From NCBI RefSeq assembly GCF_019649055.1, contig NW_026570274.1, positions 682,001 to 746,000 on the forward strand: 64,000 nt of DNA, in the 5' to 3' direction. This document shows positions 9,861 through 20,968 of this stretch, in pieces; position 1 is the stretch's first letter; every line of letters begins with the position of its first letter. Made by a program: the position numbers and the translations under genes. The notes beneath the pieces were generated by a model. That model had not been told where the DNA came from, made no database searches, and saw only the letters and a list, made by a program, of their open reading frames with translations. The stretch comes from Paramacrobiotus metropolitanus. Lineage: Eukaryota > Tardigrada > Eutardigrada > Parachela > Macrobiotidae.

Positions 9861-12800
9861 ATGTTCTTCAATATTTGTTAAGCTAAGCAATTGCGATTTT
9901 GCTTTTTCTTACCTGGCCGATAACAGTCATCTCCTTAGGCCAGCCAAAATCCGTTAGCTTAATCACCAGCTGATTGGTTACCATACAGTTTGGGCTTTTT
10001 AAAGCGTCATGAAATTTTAAATCGGAGGAGTGGATAAACGCAAGCCCCTAAGAAATCCGTAACGCTGTTAGAAACTATGTAAAAGTCCATACATGGTAGG
10101 ATAGTAATATGTGCGTACGTTGATGATGTCAGCCAGCATGGCGGTTTTAAGATCCCAAGACAACCACGATGGTTTCTCCTCGATAATCTCGTACAACGAT
10201 CCCTTTGGACGGTATTGGGAAAAGATCATAATCTTGTCTTTTTCCAAGGCTACTCCCACAAGGTCAACAATGTTGTTGTGCTTTAGAGCGCTCCTCTGCA
10301 GTCAGCTGCCAGTTAATCGCAGATACCATTTACGAACAGACTTCTTACCATGTTAATTCGCTTGATCAATTTGCCGCTCAAATGCGTCGTGCCATAAGTC
10401 CCATGACTGAGCTGACCGGAGCGGCACCACACCAGCTGCGATCCGTAGACATACACGTTCCGGTATGCCAGGGTGCCGGTTTTTGTGTGCCGAGAATGCA
10501 GCTGTTTATGAAAGACGGTAAACTAATATTATTACGATCTATAACTGAACAACTTTAAAAATCTCTAAAATTCGAAAGTTAACGAAAACAATGGAAAAAT
10601 AAGAATAGTTAAAGACGGCAGATTTAAGTTAATGCATGTGAATATTTCGTACGCACAGAATGCGAAGATCCGGTGGTCTCGTACCTTCCGAACGACGGAA
10701 AATACCTTTGCACTTGATTGGCTGGTACCAGCCAGTTGACATTGCGGCTTTGTTGATGTCTGCGGTTGTAGAAATGAACAAACACAGCTATTATTATCGA
10801 TAATGCAGTGATGTTGCAAAATGGATTAACGGGATAGGTTTAATTCCTGTGGCCTGTACAGCTACCTACCTTCGGATGAAGCACATTCCAATAAAAATTA
10901 CAGCAGCTATAAGCGCCACAGCCGTGGTTGAGGCAGCAATTGTCGTAATGGATGACTCTGGAGCTACAAAGTGTGAATACCCGAAATAAGGCAATTAATA
11001 CACTACATATGCGAATATATTTGTAACAAAAATTTTGCGGTGCAAATAATTACTCAAACCACGTTGGTGGCACTTGGGATTTTCCCCTCGAAATCCGCAC
11101 GCTGGGCGGTTCAGCGGCGCACTGCCATTCAGTAGCCATCTGGTTCCATTAATGGCAACGAGGTGACCAGACTTTTTCTCGTACTGGTAAATTATCTGCT
11201 CGTACAGTACATTCGTTCAGTTTCGCAGAATTAAGCCTTGTTGTAATACTATGTATAAAATATAGAAGTAGTCATACTTCCATGTTGTCGCCACCCTCAA
11301 CCAAGCCTCTCACGCCCATTGCGCTATCAAAATCTCCATTGGAGTTGATGTTGTAGTAACCAAAATCGGTATCAAAACTGTGATTCCATATCAGTTTCGA
11401 TAGCTCGACGCCAGAAACGGTAGCTGCCTGTAATCCTGCTAAAACCTAATGGAAAAACCACAAAGGTTTTTCTCTATTTAATGCAGCAATGCAACGTTGG
11501 ACTGCAGAAAATTCCGCGAAACGTCAGTACCTGCGCCAAAATTTGGATGCCCACGTAGTACCCGCGGCCGTAAACGTTGATCTAAAAAAATACAGAAACG
11601 GAGCAAACAGATTATGGATACAGCCGTGCGACCCTCGACTAATGCCAGCAAAAGGGACAGGTAATGTTGGAGTCGGTATTAGACAGTACCTCTTCATCAC
11701 CATTATACTGCAAACCGTAAAGAGAAGACGATCTGTTTTTGATCCGGATTGAAAGGTCATCGGTTTGGCCGATTCGAGCCGGCATACAGGAAACGAGCAA
11801 CAAGTAGCGATAAGCCGCTTTGGCTAGCTGAAACAGTGACTTCTTTATTACTGCAGCATTAAGAAGGGTAAGGAGGATGTTGCTGGGAGAACTTACCGCA
11901 TCATCGTCGTCGTTATTTTTCCAGGTTAGCTTTCCAATAAACGGGGATGCGAAGGGAAGAATATCAATAAACGCCTGCAATTGATTCCGTAAGAAAAGTC
12001 ATCTTGGGAAGCTGATCTTGAAGGTGGCAAAATCTGCAATGTTCTTACATACTCTCCGTTAGCCATTCCCATTTTTGAGGCCACTACCTAAATTACAGGA
12101 AATATCTTATACTGTAACTGTATTAATACGGGCAGTCGTTGAGCGCATCAAGGTACATACCAGGATATTGCGTAGACGGGAGCCATGTGTGCTGATTAAA
12201 AGCACTAGAAAGTAATATGAAAGGGTCAAGTGCCAAGCGAGACAGACGATACAGTAGATGTACTCGTATTCGAAAGCCCCTTTAATATTAATTTTGTTCA
12301 GGAACTGTCATGATTGGTTTAGCACGTGCACCTCGGCTGTATGTTGCCGCTTCCGTCAGATATCTCTCGTAATCCGGATTGGCTTTTAAATCGTAGTGCA
12401 AATGTGTAAGGACAACGGAATGCCGCTTCTTGATGACATCTGGCAGTGCCCGACAGATTAAGAAGAAGGTATTGAACTCGGTGGCACTATCATCGCAGAT
12501 CAGCGCCAAATTGGTCCAGTTGTACTGCTGCAGCAAGCTCATAACAACGTCCGTCAGGTCTTGCTGCTGGAACGGAGCTAGACGCAAGAGGGTCGGGAAG
12601 CGGCGTTTGTTCTCGAGTGCGGCGTCGGTACCACCCCTGAAAACGAAGCAAAAAAATTAATAAAGTAAAAGAAAAAGGAAATATGCTAGTATAGGCATAA
12701 ATGGTGCGCAAATCTTTGTACGTACAGATACCAGTAAGTAAGGATACATACAGCAATGAGCAGATAAGTAAGCCATACACGATTTGCACTCACGCTGTCA

Positions 12801-13496
12801 TAACCAAAATATTCCACTCTGAAAATCAATTCATTTTAAAATTCATGACATTATTTATCTGCTCTGCGCAAAGAAGACAAAATTAAGCATTTATAGAAAT
12901 GATCAATAAGTAAAGATCGTTTACCAACCTAAGGTCTGCAAGATACCCAACCGCTTCGCTGCATGCTGTAATCGAATAAAACTCTTTTATAATTTAAGAT
13001 CGTCAAATACGTAAGAAACCTAACTGAATTTTCGCGAATATTCATTAAGTTTGCTAGATACAGATATACTTCATACAGCTTCACTCTTCTTCGGTTGCGG
13101 TTAATACTGCATATAACATCTTCGCACACTAATATCTTGTAATTTTCAAATTTTCGCCTATTAACAAAAAATAACCTATAATAAAGGAATTTCTCCGTTA
13201 AGGTAAAAAATGCCATAACCGGTTTATATCTACTTCGTAGTCCGTACTCGAAGCCGCAACTATAAAGTCAAATAAACTTATTTAGCCGTTCTTGGTGGTA
13301 GTCACTCACCGGTAGCAAGCAGAACAAAAACATCGTCAGCCGACTGCTTCCAGTGTTGTGCGGTGTAGTATTCCGTCACAAAGGGTAACACATCATTTTG
13401 TACATCACCACATGTGCGCGACTGGTTGCGCTGCCAGTCAACGACAGAAAATACCATATTACCATCCATACTTCTATACCTCTCGTTGACGGTCAT

Positions 13497-14408
13497 TACT
13501 AGTAGGTTGTACCTAGTTCCACATCTGCTGGTTTTTTCTCTAGACAGACTTTGTCTAGAGCTCTTGGTTTTTGCTGCGATTCTAGTGTTTTTTGGTCAAC
13601 CTTTTTGATAAAATAAGAAGCCCTGCCATTTCTGGTTCGAACCAGATTGGCAGGGACGAACCATTTGACGGAGTTGATCGCACGTCTCGGCGCTACTGAA
13701 GCGCGCCTTCATTAGCACTGGGTCGCTGCTTCACCCTGTCCCCCCTGAGTGCATTTCTCTCATTTTCTTGATACTCCGAACCCATAACTGTTATCACATG
13801 TCGCCCTGTCTTCCTGTCTGTTGTATGGAGCCCTGCTGGGGCTGGAGTTGGAGCTGCGGGGAAAAGTTTGCTGGTCATGGAGACGGACCGCGTGGGGTCT
13901 CTGGACGTTGTGCTCGATGTAATCTGGGGCTAGTACTTCAACGCTTTGCGTTTGGCCATTCAACCAGTGACCTAGCAAGTACGGCGTTCCGACGTTTCAT
14001 GCGCGTTTTTTCCGTGTTTGGTGCTGCTGAGAACCGTGGATCTACATTCTGGAACCCTGCTGGCCCCTGGAACCCTCATCGTTTGCCCTCCCATTACTGT
14101 CATCTCTCTGTAGCCATTTTCGCGAACTCCTTGGCGAGTGGATCCTCCATGCCCTGTGGACGGATGAATGAGATGTGGAAGTTCGGAGCCGGACCTCTTG
14201 CATGTTACGCACGATGTAATCTGGGGTTAGTAATTCAACGCTTTGCGTTTGGCCATTCAACCAGTGACCTAGTTTGTGTGGCATGTGTGGGTTCTGTCTT
14301 TTGGATTTTCGTCAGTCTTGTTTGTCTTGTTTTCAGAGTTTGGTAAATCTACTTGTGTGCGGAATTTGTTTTGAAACAATCATGTAATGTTGTGAATCAC
14401 CCATTAAA
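13497..14408. mobile_element. 912-bp insertion with 13-bp target-site duplication
   Basis: CGTTGACGGTCAT occurs at 13484-13496 and again at 14409-14421, exactly flanking the insert. Taking out the insert and one repeat rejoins the receptor exon in frame (LAVMTVN to ERYRSMDGN). Inside are a 9-bp-arm hairpin at about 13540-13563 (CTCTAGACA / TGTCTAGAG), a 35-bp near-palindrome at 13621-13655, and a segment of about 64 bp repeated 297 bp apart (13912-13975 and 14209-14272). No terminal inverted repeats and no transposase are seen. The duplication length would suit target-primed insertion, but there is no clear poly-A tail, so the class is unknown. Confidence 0.8.
13621..13655. repeat. 35-bp near-perfect palindrome
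   Basis: CCCTGCCA and TGGCAGGG outer arms enclose TCTGGTTCGAACCAGA, with a single extra base in one arm. It lies inside the 912-bp insertion and would form a strong hairpin. Confidence 0.85.
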
Positions 14409-14550
14409 CGTTGACGGTCATGACTGCCAGGTCGATCGGTGCACTGACATAGTTCAGACTGGACGGCAGCGATGTCCACGACTGTACGGACAACAAAATG
14501 ACTCTCCGGCTACTGGCGCACGAAGCTAGTATCATAAAGATTAACAACAT

Positions 14551-15289
14551 TCTGCTGCAGTAGCAGTAGTTTCGCTTCTCCATCGCATTAAGCGGCTGTG
14601 TCGATCATGCAGTTTAAATGCTGTGAAATGCAGTAGGTTCAGGATAAATATTTTATAAAATGTTGCTGCCAGATTGAGCACCACCACAATATGAAAAAGA
14701 ATCGCGGTACGTCATGGATATTTGGACTAAATATTCAGGAAGCAAGTCCGAGCAAAGAGCGGTTTGTTGAGAATTCGCCGAGGAATGCATTGGTCATTTC
14801 TGTGTTAGAGCAGAAGAACGGCGTAATGGTGAAATCCCATGTGCCACGAGCAACAGCGCTCCGACCGAATCAAAACAAAATATTTACACAGTCAAATTAA
14901 CTCGTCCATGACAGTGTCATGCAGCGTCTCAACACGGCGTTTACTGGAAACTGCAACGTTATTGCGGCACACCTCACGCAATAGATGCACCTAGATGTCT
15001 AATAATATCGCCCTTCACGCTATAGCTATAGCAGTAAAGCCACACCACGAAATCGATAATTGTTTTCTGTATACGCGAGACTAATTAGCTTGTCACATAA
15101 TTACGAGCGCATACTGCGTCACCAGTAGATGGGAGTGTAGTGTCTCATCATGTATCAAAACGTTAGAATCGATACAGGATTAATATAATGAAGCAGCGAC
15201 ATTACGTCAGCATGGCAATGAGGAGATCAGTTTGCTATAAAACACAGCACGGGATATTGTGGTCAAATAAAAGAACATCATAATCTTAC
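14551..15289. other. No gene recognised
   Basis: Upstream flank of the receptor gene, about 740 bp. Open frames are short, and I see no domain, repeat family or splice-consistent exon. It may contain the receptor promoter, but no clear element stands out. Confidence 0.4.
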
Positions 15290-15887
15290 CTTGGAGCTTG
15301 ACACGTTCAGTTGTGCCATAGAACCACCGATCTAAGTAGGTTTCAGATACAACAAGCACAGTAAAGGTTTTTTTCCGATTATGATCATAAACTGGATTTG
15401 TCAGTGAGCACCGGAGTAGACTCTAAGTTTTACCGCACCGCCGTTGCATAACCCTGCCGTTGTGCCTTCCGGTAGACAGTTATGCGCACCGTCGACAATT
15501 ATTGACAGTTGAGAAAAAACGGAAAAGCCTAATGGGTCACAAGCCTTTTTCCTGTGATCTCCTTTCGCCCCAGAGCGCCGGTGTATGAGCACCTCGCTGG
15601 ATTCGCCGGATGATATAAGAAACGGCCATATAACCGGCATTCTCAGTGCATCCACGGCAGTGTGAGAATGGGATGCCAGAGTATGCTGTGCCGAGATTTT
15701 GTGGTCTTTTGAAAATCATGTCTATTCTTTTATAATTCGGTATCGCTGCCGCGTATTTGTTTCCTGCTTGTTCTAAACGCTCGACGCCGGTAGTCGTATT
15801 ATCTTCTTCCAGCTCCACATACCTGGTGAAGGTAAGAATCTTAAATTTAATTACTAACCTTAGTTGGTCCATAGGGTTCTCGATTTA
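15290..15887 (-). CDS. Unrecognised multi-exon gene fragment, possibly extracellular
   Basis: Minus-strand frames 15872-15537 and 15655-15401 overlap and look coding. They are followed by a short exon 15360-15290 (FTVLVVSETYLDRWFYGTTE) ending at a clean donor (CAAG/GTAAGA). The phrase GLCNGGAVKLRVYSGA followed by FTVLVVSETY resembles the end of a fibronectin type III repeat of the kind seen in receptor tyrosine phosphatases, but the match is weak. The 5' and 3' ends and exact splicing are not resolved. It could equally be a gene remnant. Confidence 0.35.
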
Positions 15888-16874
15888 AATGACAACATCT
15901 GTTTTTAATTTTTGTTTTTCAAAAAAAGCAGAGCCGCCTGATTACATCGCAACCCCTGCACCATTGTTGTAGACGTTTAAGTGTTATCATATTATGATGT
16001 AGTTCATTGGGTGAGTTTTAAAATCGTCACTCTCCGATAAGTTACCCTTTGTTCACAAACCGGAGCATGAATGATACAAATACTATACATTATGTCACTC
16101 GTATTATACTTCCTCGTATCATGCTAGTTTCCTCCTAAATTAAGCCGTTCGTTTGCAAACTTGTCCTGTACAATACTGTTTTATTAATACAGAATGAATA
16201 TTAACTTATACATTAATTATTGTATAATATGAGTACCCTGTACCCTTGTACAATGAAATAACTGCTAATATACTAAGAAACCGCATAGAAAAGTCGGCAA
16301 AACGCAGGTTAGCAGTATCAGCCACTACTCGTAATAATCCCTCCAGCAAGAAATCAGTGCGTTCGTCGACCTCACGCACGGCATTAACTTTTACTACATC
16401 TCAAGCGCTGCATTGAGTTTTTTTCTTGGAAAACCACATACAAAGGAAGGTGTCACAAATCAGGATGGCACTGATCGATTTTTCTGTAAGACCGACAACA
16501 TCAAACCAAAAGCGTGGTTAATAAATTGCGGGCTATTTTTAAGCCACATATCGAAGCAGCTAAGCATCAAAACAAATCAAACTAATTCGATTTAAATTCC
16601 ATACTTGTTTGTTGGATAAAAATAAGTACACATTTTCAACAGTCATTGCCGTTGCGTCAAAATGACGCCACCCATTCCAGTAAGCAGCCTTATAAACATT
16701 TCCCTCAACGGGCGTTACTCGACCGCTTCATGATCTCTTTTCGACGTAAAACTGTTACAATGTTCTGCAAAATTTACCGCTACCTACGTTACACCGTCTC
16801 CAACCTATTTCGTACTTATACGGTTGTATTTATTGGTTAACCATTTTAATCAGGTTTCCTTGTCCGTTGACCAG
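15888..16874. other. Intergenic, AT-rich; possible promoter of the peptide gene
   Basis: No gene recognised. A TATAAA at 16691-16696 lies about 180 bp before the ATG at 16875, and a splice-acceptor-like TTTTAATCAG precedes the ATG, so a 5' untranslated exon is possible. Confidence 0.4.
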
Positions 16875-17231
16875 ATGCTGCGCCCAAGCTTGGTAGTTAT
16901 CCTCATCATCGCTTACGTCTACGGACAGGATGACCTTTACAATGACAGCGACACCGGGCTGCGCGACTTCCTGGACATGGAGCCGGCGGTGATGGCACTG
17001 CCGGATATCATTAGTGGACCGGTGGACAAGCGTCACATCTTCTACACCGGAGGATGGGGCGCCGGTGGCAGCACCATGGGATATCCGCGCGGCAAAGACA
17101 TCAAAGTACAGGCGGCCCGTAAGAGCTCCGACCAACCGGTTCCCGGGGTGTCCGGTGCGGGGCAGCCCAGTGCCAGCAAATCCGGACGAGTTCGCCAGCT
17201 GTTTCTCTCCCGCAACTGGGGACCGGGATGA
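16875..17231 (+). CDS. Candidate neuropeptide/peptide-hormone precursor, 118 aa
   Basis: The ATG at 16875 opens a signal peptide (MLRPSLVVILIIAYVYG). A Lys-Arg cleavage site lies at residues 52-53. The segment after it starts HIFYTGGWGAGGSTMGYPRG and is followed by Lys, which could give an amidated peptide. The extreme C-terminus, after Arg-Val-Arg, is QLFLSRNWGPG directly before the stop. An N-terminal Gln (pyroglutamate), Ser-Arg-Asn-Trp at positions 5-8 and Pro-Gly at the end resemble the adipokinetic hormone/corazonin-related peptide (ACP) pattern, and Gly would be used for amidation. In known ACP and AKH precursors the peptide directly follows the signal peptide, so the position here is odd. 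AATAAA at about 17403 is a plausible poly-A signal. The precursor call rests on signal peptide, dibasic site and small size; the ACP link is inference. Confidence 0.6.
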   Translation: MLRPSLVVILIIAYVYGQDDLYNDSDTGLRDFLDMEPAVMALPDIISGPVDKRHIFYTGGWGAGGSTMGYPRGKDIKVQAARKSSDQPVPGVSGAGQPSASKSGRVRQLFLSRNWGPG

Positions 17232-18818
17232 ATCGGTTGGTATGATGGACCAGTGAACAGCAGAGCTGTAGCGTATAATGATGTAGCAATAATGCGGCTG
17301 TTAGTGTACTGTTGTTTCGTAGCGTTATTCGGTGCAACTTTGACCTTTCCCTAACCTTGCTTCTGTGCACAAATGGTATACAATCGGGCGAATTCAACTT
17401 GAAATAAATTACTCGGGCACAAATTTAACGCACAACAATTAAGCTGAAATTAGCTGTAGCAGCCAAATGACCGACAGAAGCAATTCAATGCTTTTTGTTG
17501 TCGCGGCGTCATGACTGGTTGTAAGTCGCACTGCACTTCACTGTTTCCAACAATCTGTGAATACTTTACTTTAACAGCGCGAAAACAATATATATTGTCA
17601 ATACGAGTACTGACAATGTCGCGCTTCCGTCTACTAAGTTGCTTGTTCGATTCGGAGCACGAGTTACCGCAGAATTAGGTTTACACTCATATTTACAAAT
17701 GCAGGTCATTCACCGACGGTCACATCTAATCCAGACATTATTATTATTATTGTACTCGTATACTGCCGCTACGTGCTCGCATGACTTGGAGCACGATACC
17801 GAAAAGCAAAATAATAACAGCACGACGAGCTTTCTCATGCGCCTGCTAATATTAATTTTAAATATGTAGTCCGCACATTATCCATATGACGTCCGACGTA
17901 TGTATATTTAACTTCGCATGAAATACGAGTAGGTATATCGCTGGCATTACCGTACAGAACGTAAATCCTTTTATGAACCACTGAATTTCATGAAAATTCC
18001 TTCTGTATTCCGGTATACAGAAACAGTTTTTGTATCCGTAAAGAAACAGATAATACTTTTATTATACATTTCTGTACATATACAGAAAAATGTTTTTGTA
18101 CTTACTCAAACACTGCACTGGTTAAGGCGTTAAGGGCCGTTAGGCGGCGAACACTACATTGTTAAAGCACACGGCTTCGCTTGGCGATTCCGCAACCCAA
18201 ACCAGAACTTCTATTCAAAAATTCAATAATAAACTCCTGTTCGTACACACACATGCCGCATCGCCTACTTAGGCGAGGTGAGCACGTGTATTATGCTATT
18301 CATGCAGCCGGTGAGACCATGGTTTTCTCGCCGCACATGGGCGGCCAGCTGGGAGAAAACATCGTTTCGACTGTTTTTGTGGATCTGGACATGTTAACGG
18401 CTCCTTAAAATGCCACGCTTATGGTATTCGCGGTAATACAACTAATAATTACGAGAAATACTACTGTTGGTGTGTGATTACTAATTCTAACAAAAACCGT
18501 ATTTCGTACTGCACGTTGCATTTAAGTAATCACATAATAAAATTTTATTATCTCGTAGTAATTTATCGTTTACGCTCATAACGCGTCAATATAATTGTAC
18601 TGAGAGCCAATAAAATTAGGTTTGCCAACAAAATGCGGTCATACTGTTGCTGACGTGACAACCGAAAACCTACAACAGCGTAACGCTGATCGTTTGTGAT
18701 GAACTATGCAGGTTTATTCCCACAGATAATCCACGTGGAACATACTATGTGCATTTCAACCTAAGTAAGCTACGGTATATCACATTTCAATGCCACGCAA
18801 ACCAAACTAATAATTACC
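17232..18818. other. Intergenic, no firm gene
   Basis: About 1.6 kb, mostly AT-rich. One stretch, about 18271-18408 on the plus strand, reads as a possible terminal exon after an acceptor (HVYYAIHAAGETMVFSPHMG ... stop 18406-18408), but no upstream exon or family is recognised. Repeated TACAGAAA/GTTTTTGTA words occur around 18000-18100. Confidence 0.3.
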
Positions 18819-19020
18819 ATGCGCTGGAATTATATGCTTATTTTATTTATCGCTATTCTGAGCATTCTTGCGGTTACCTTTACACTACGGCATCCAGGTA
18901 AAATAAGCGTTTTTTTGACACGGTTTTTGATAGAGTAAAGTAGTAAACATTGATAACAGTTAGACGTACTATTTAAACAATGAAAATTTATAAATTTGCA
19001 TTCCGAGGATATCACATATA

Positions 19021-19044
19021 TACATAAAATAGGTATATTTTATG
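19021..19044. repeat. AT-rich palindrome in the leader intron
   Basis: TACATAAAATA and TATTTTATGTA form 11-bp perfect arms with a 2-4 base centre, followed by a further TACATAAAATATTATGTGTG repeat. Possibly low complexity. Confidence 0.6.
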
Positions 19045-19601
19045 TACATATACATAAAATATTATGTGTGTATGTACATCTGTTGTAGAAAGCGTTTATA
19101 CTGCAGTTGATTTTATAAGCGTCTTTAATTAAGTACGCGTAAAATAGCTTCTTTTCAGCGGTGGATTTATCAACCGAATCCATGAGCATCCCATACAACA
19201 ACGTCCACATTCGCGTCTTCAAATCACAGACGAACCACAGCGTGTCGTATCTGTACACCCCCGCCTGCACCTTCTCGCCCAACTCCACCCGGATCATGCT
19301 GAACAACGCCACCAATCAGCAGGTTGTCCTCTTCTCCCTTGACCTATGGACCACCGATTACGAAGCGTACATCCAGCGCTTTGTTACGGATAAACTGCAG
19401 CAGTACACGCCCCCAGACGTCCGCATTATTCCCTTTCGCAGCATGCGTGTGGACACCACGGATAACAGCTACCGGCATAGGACGATGAACCAGTGGATTT
19501 CCATTGCGGATCGCCCGGCACGGATCTTCGGGCGGTTGGTCTGTACGTCAGAGCGGCAATGCCACGAGATTGCTGAACTAATGCAGTATGATAAAGAGTA
19601 C

Positions 19602-19778
19602 GAGGACATTTGGGTGCTGTGAACATACCCTGCACGATTAGGCTGCGATGAACAGCTGGTTAGCCGTAGCTCGCAACGCTACTGATATCACAGTCTGAAT
19701 GCAAACGGCTATAAATTTAGCCGGCTGTTCATAGCAGCCTAATCGTGCAGGGTATGTTCACAGCACCCAAATGTCCTC
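19602..19778. mobile_element. 177-bp MITE with about 55-bp terminal inverted repeats, GTAC target duplication
   Basis: The ends begin GAGGACATTTGGGTGCTGTG and are inverted at the other end; about 55 bp match with one mismatch. GTAC flanks both sides (19598-19601 and 19779-19782). The insertion brings an in-frame TGA at 19620-19622 into the host exon. Ignoring the element and one GTAC restores host frame. The target duplication is the same as that of the foldback at 45498-46153, whose ends also start GAGG. Confidence 0.9.
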
Positions 19779-20542
19779 GTACTTCGCATCGGGATTGAAT
19801 GTCTCCTTCTCGTTAAAACAACCGGAGCGCTATAAACGCCGAATTCCCCTGACGAAAGAGGATCTACAGTTTTCCCCGCTATTCAACGCTTTTGATCAAC
19901 GATTCTCCCAACAAAGCATGGCATGTTTACGGGAATGTGATTTACACAGGATTATTCGGGAGACGTTTGACCACGCCTTGGAAAGTAACCTTTCCGATGA
20001 GGAGTTCGTCAGTGAAGACCAGATGTACGGTGTCATTCATTCATTCAGATTTCCTTTTGGTAAATTCACCATAATGAAGCCACCGACTTATTGTTTCGAT
20101 TTCGACGCTTCTGTAACTTGGAAAACTTTTATGCCTGAGTTTAGAAAAGTTTTGATTCATGTGAGTGACTTGGAATTCGAAGTTCGACGTTTGGGACTGC
20201 AGAACAAGAATCTGGAAGACCAGCTGAAGCAAGCCTTGAGTGATCAACAGAAGCCATTGCATTCAACTCCTCCACTGAATGTAATTGAGAGTAATTCTCT
20301 CGCAGCGTCAACGTTGTCTCAGGAAAATGTCAATGAATTCAACAAAGCGATGGAAAACCTCTGCGAAAGAGTTTATGCAACTGAGTGGACTGTTATGAAG
20401 CCTAAAGCTAAAAAAGCGGGAAAACGCTGGAAGCCCGAGAAAAAAGAAATTCCCCGACTGAAGCCCTGCGCAAGCCAGCCAACGATCCCTTGCTCGACAA
20501 CTGTTCCAAATAGTTCATCAGCTGACATTCCATCAAAACCAC

Positions 20543-20753
20543 TGTTACGAGTATACATTAGCTTAACTATTAATAATATCTCCTTATATGTGTATCATAG
20601 AAGTATCTTTCTTGCGCCTGCCCTAATCTATTTACATGTGTTTTGGAACTCAGCTCGGCTTATAAAGCGCCGGCTGACATTTGTATCCTTCAGCTTATTC
20701 TATCATTAAAGCTCACAGTAACATCCGCGCCTTTACGAAATAAGCACGTAACA
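20543..20753 (+). repeat. 5' LTR of the gypsy element
   Basis: Starts TGTTACGAGTATAC and ends CACGTAACA. TATAAA at 20661-20666 may be the core promoter. The primer-binding region follows from 20754 (ACTTGGTGGCTCC); I did not identify the tRNA. Confidence 0.93.
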
Positions 20754-20968
20754 ACTTGGTGGCTCCAGGGCCGTTGACTGTTTTACTCAGTTAACACGAG
20801 TGCCCATGACAAATTTTGTTTTCTTTTTGAAAAAGTATCTTTATATACCGCGATACTTTTGTGACCTTTCCATCATTTATTTACGTATTTTCGGATTACT
20901 TGGACACCTTACAACCCTCTCCACCAGTGATTGTTATGTCGTAAACCGGTACGTACGCTACGCAGCTA

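Larger units (their letters stand above)
5354..9912. other. Non-coding interval rich in palindromic repeats
   Basis: No gene recognised over about 4.5 kb. The interval carries at least ten copies of a 27-33 bp palindromic motif with a GCCCGGC or GCCGGGC core, a TA-flanked MITE at 8026-8188 and a 100-bp dispersed repeat in two copies. The phrase CGGTATCCGATTAC recurs near 6075 (reverse) and 9150, close to the palindromes, so these may be pieces of larger composite repeats. Open frames here are short or overlap the repeats. Confidence 0.6.
9913..14550 (-). pseudogene. Receptor guanylate cyclase-like gene, interrupted and lacking the cyclase domain
   Basis: Read on the minus strand. The ATG at 14548-14550 opens a signal peptide (MLLIFMILASCAS). 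Exons then give a natriuretic-receptor type ligand-binding domain: 14550-14409 plus 13496-13310 (APIDLAVMTVN), 13259-13234, 12965-12929, 12818-12794 (WNILVMTAGG), about 12636-12320 (QQYNWTNLALICDD), about 12100-11895, about 11830-11691, 11581-11531 (INVYGRGYYVGIQILAQ) and about 11440-11050 (CGFRGENPKCH). The membrane segment is at 10963-10870 (TTAVALIAAVIFIGMCFI). Kinase-homology exons follow: about 10800-10685, 10501-10349, 10295-10119 (KIMIFSQYRPKGSLYEII) and 10047-9913 (LKLTDFG-like VIKLTDFGWP). The gene stops there; no guanylate cyclase catalytic motif is seen downstream to 5.4 kb. A 912-bp insertion splits exon 1. Both lesions suggest a pseudogene; a cyclase-less decoy receptor is possible only if the insertion is spliced. 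Confidence 0.8.

Noticed and set aside
9435-9890. 151-codon minus-strand frame just after the receptor kinase exons, as the missing cyclase part
   Set aside because: It lacks any cyclase motif, contains the dispersed repeat shared with 7555-7650 and overlaps two hairpin repeats.
13621-13655. tRNA T-arm-like GGTTCGAACC
   Set aside because: The flanks form one long hairpin, not a cloverleaf; no anticodon arm or acceptor stem.
13768-14346. 192-codon plus-strand frame
   Set aside because: It lies wholly inside the 912-bp insertion, includes a tandemly repeated segment and has no domain; open by composition.
18181-18408. Plus-strand frame as a full gene
   Set aside because: Only about the last 45 codons look coding; no leader, upstream exon or known family. 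Kept only as a note on the interval.
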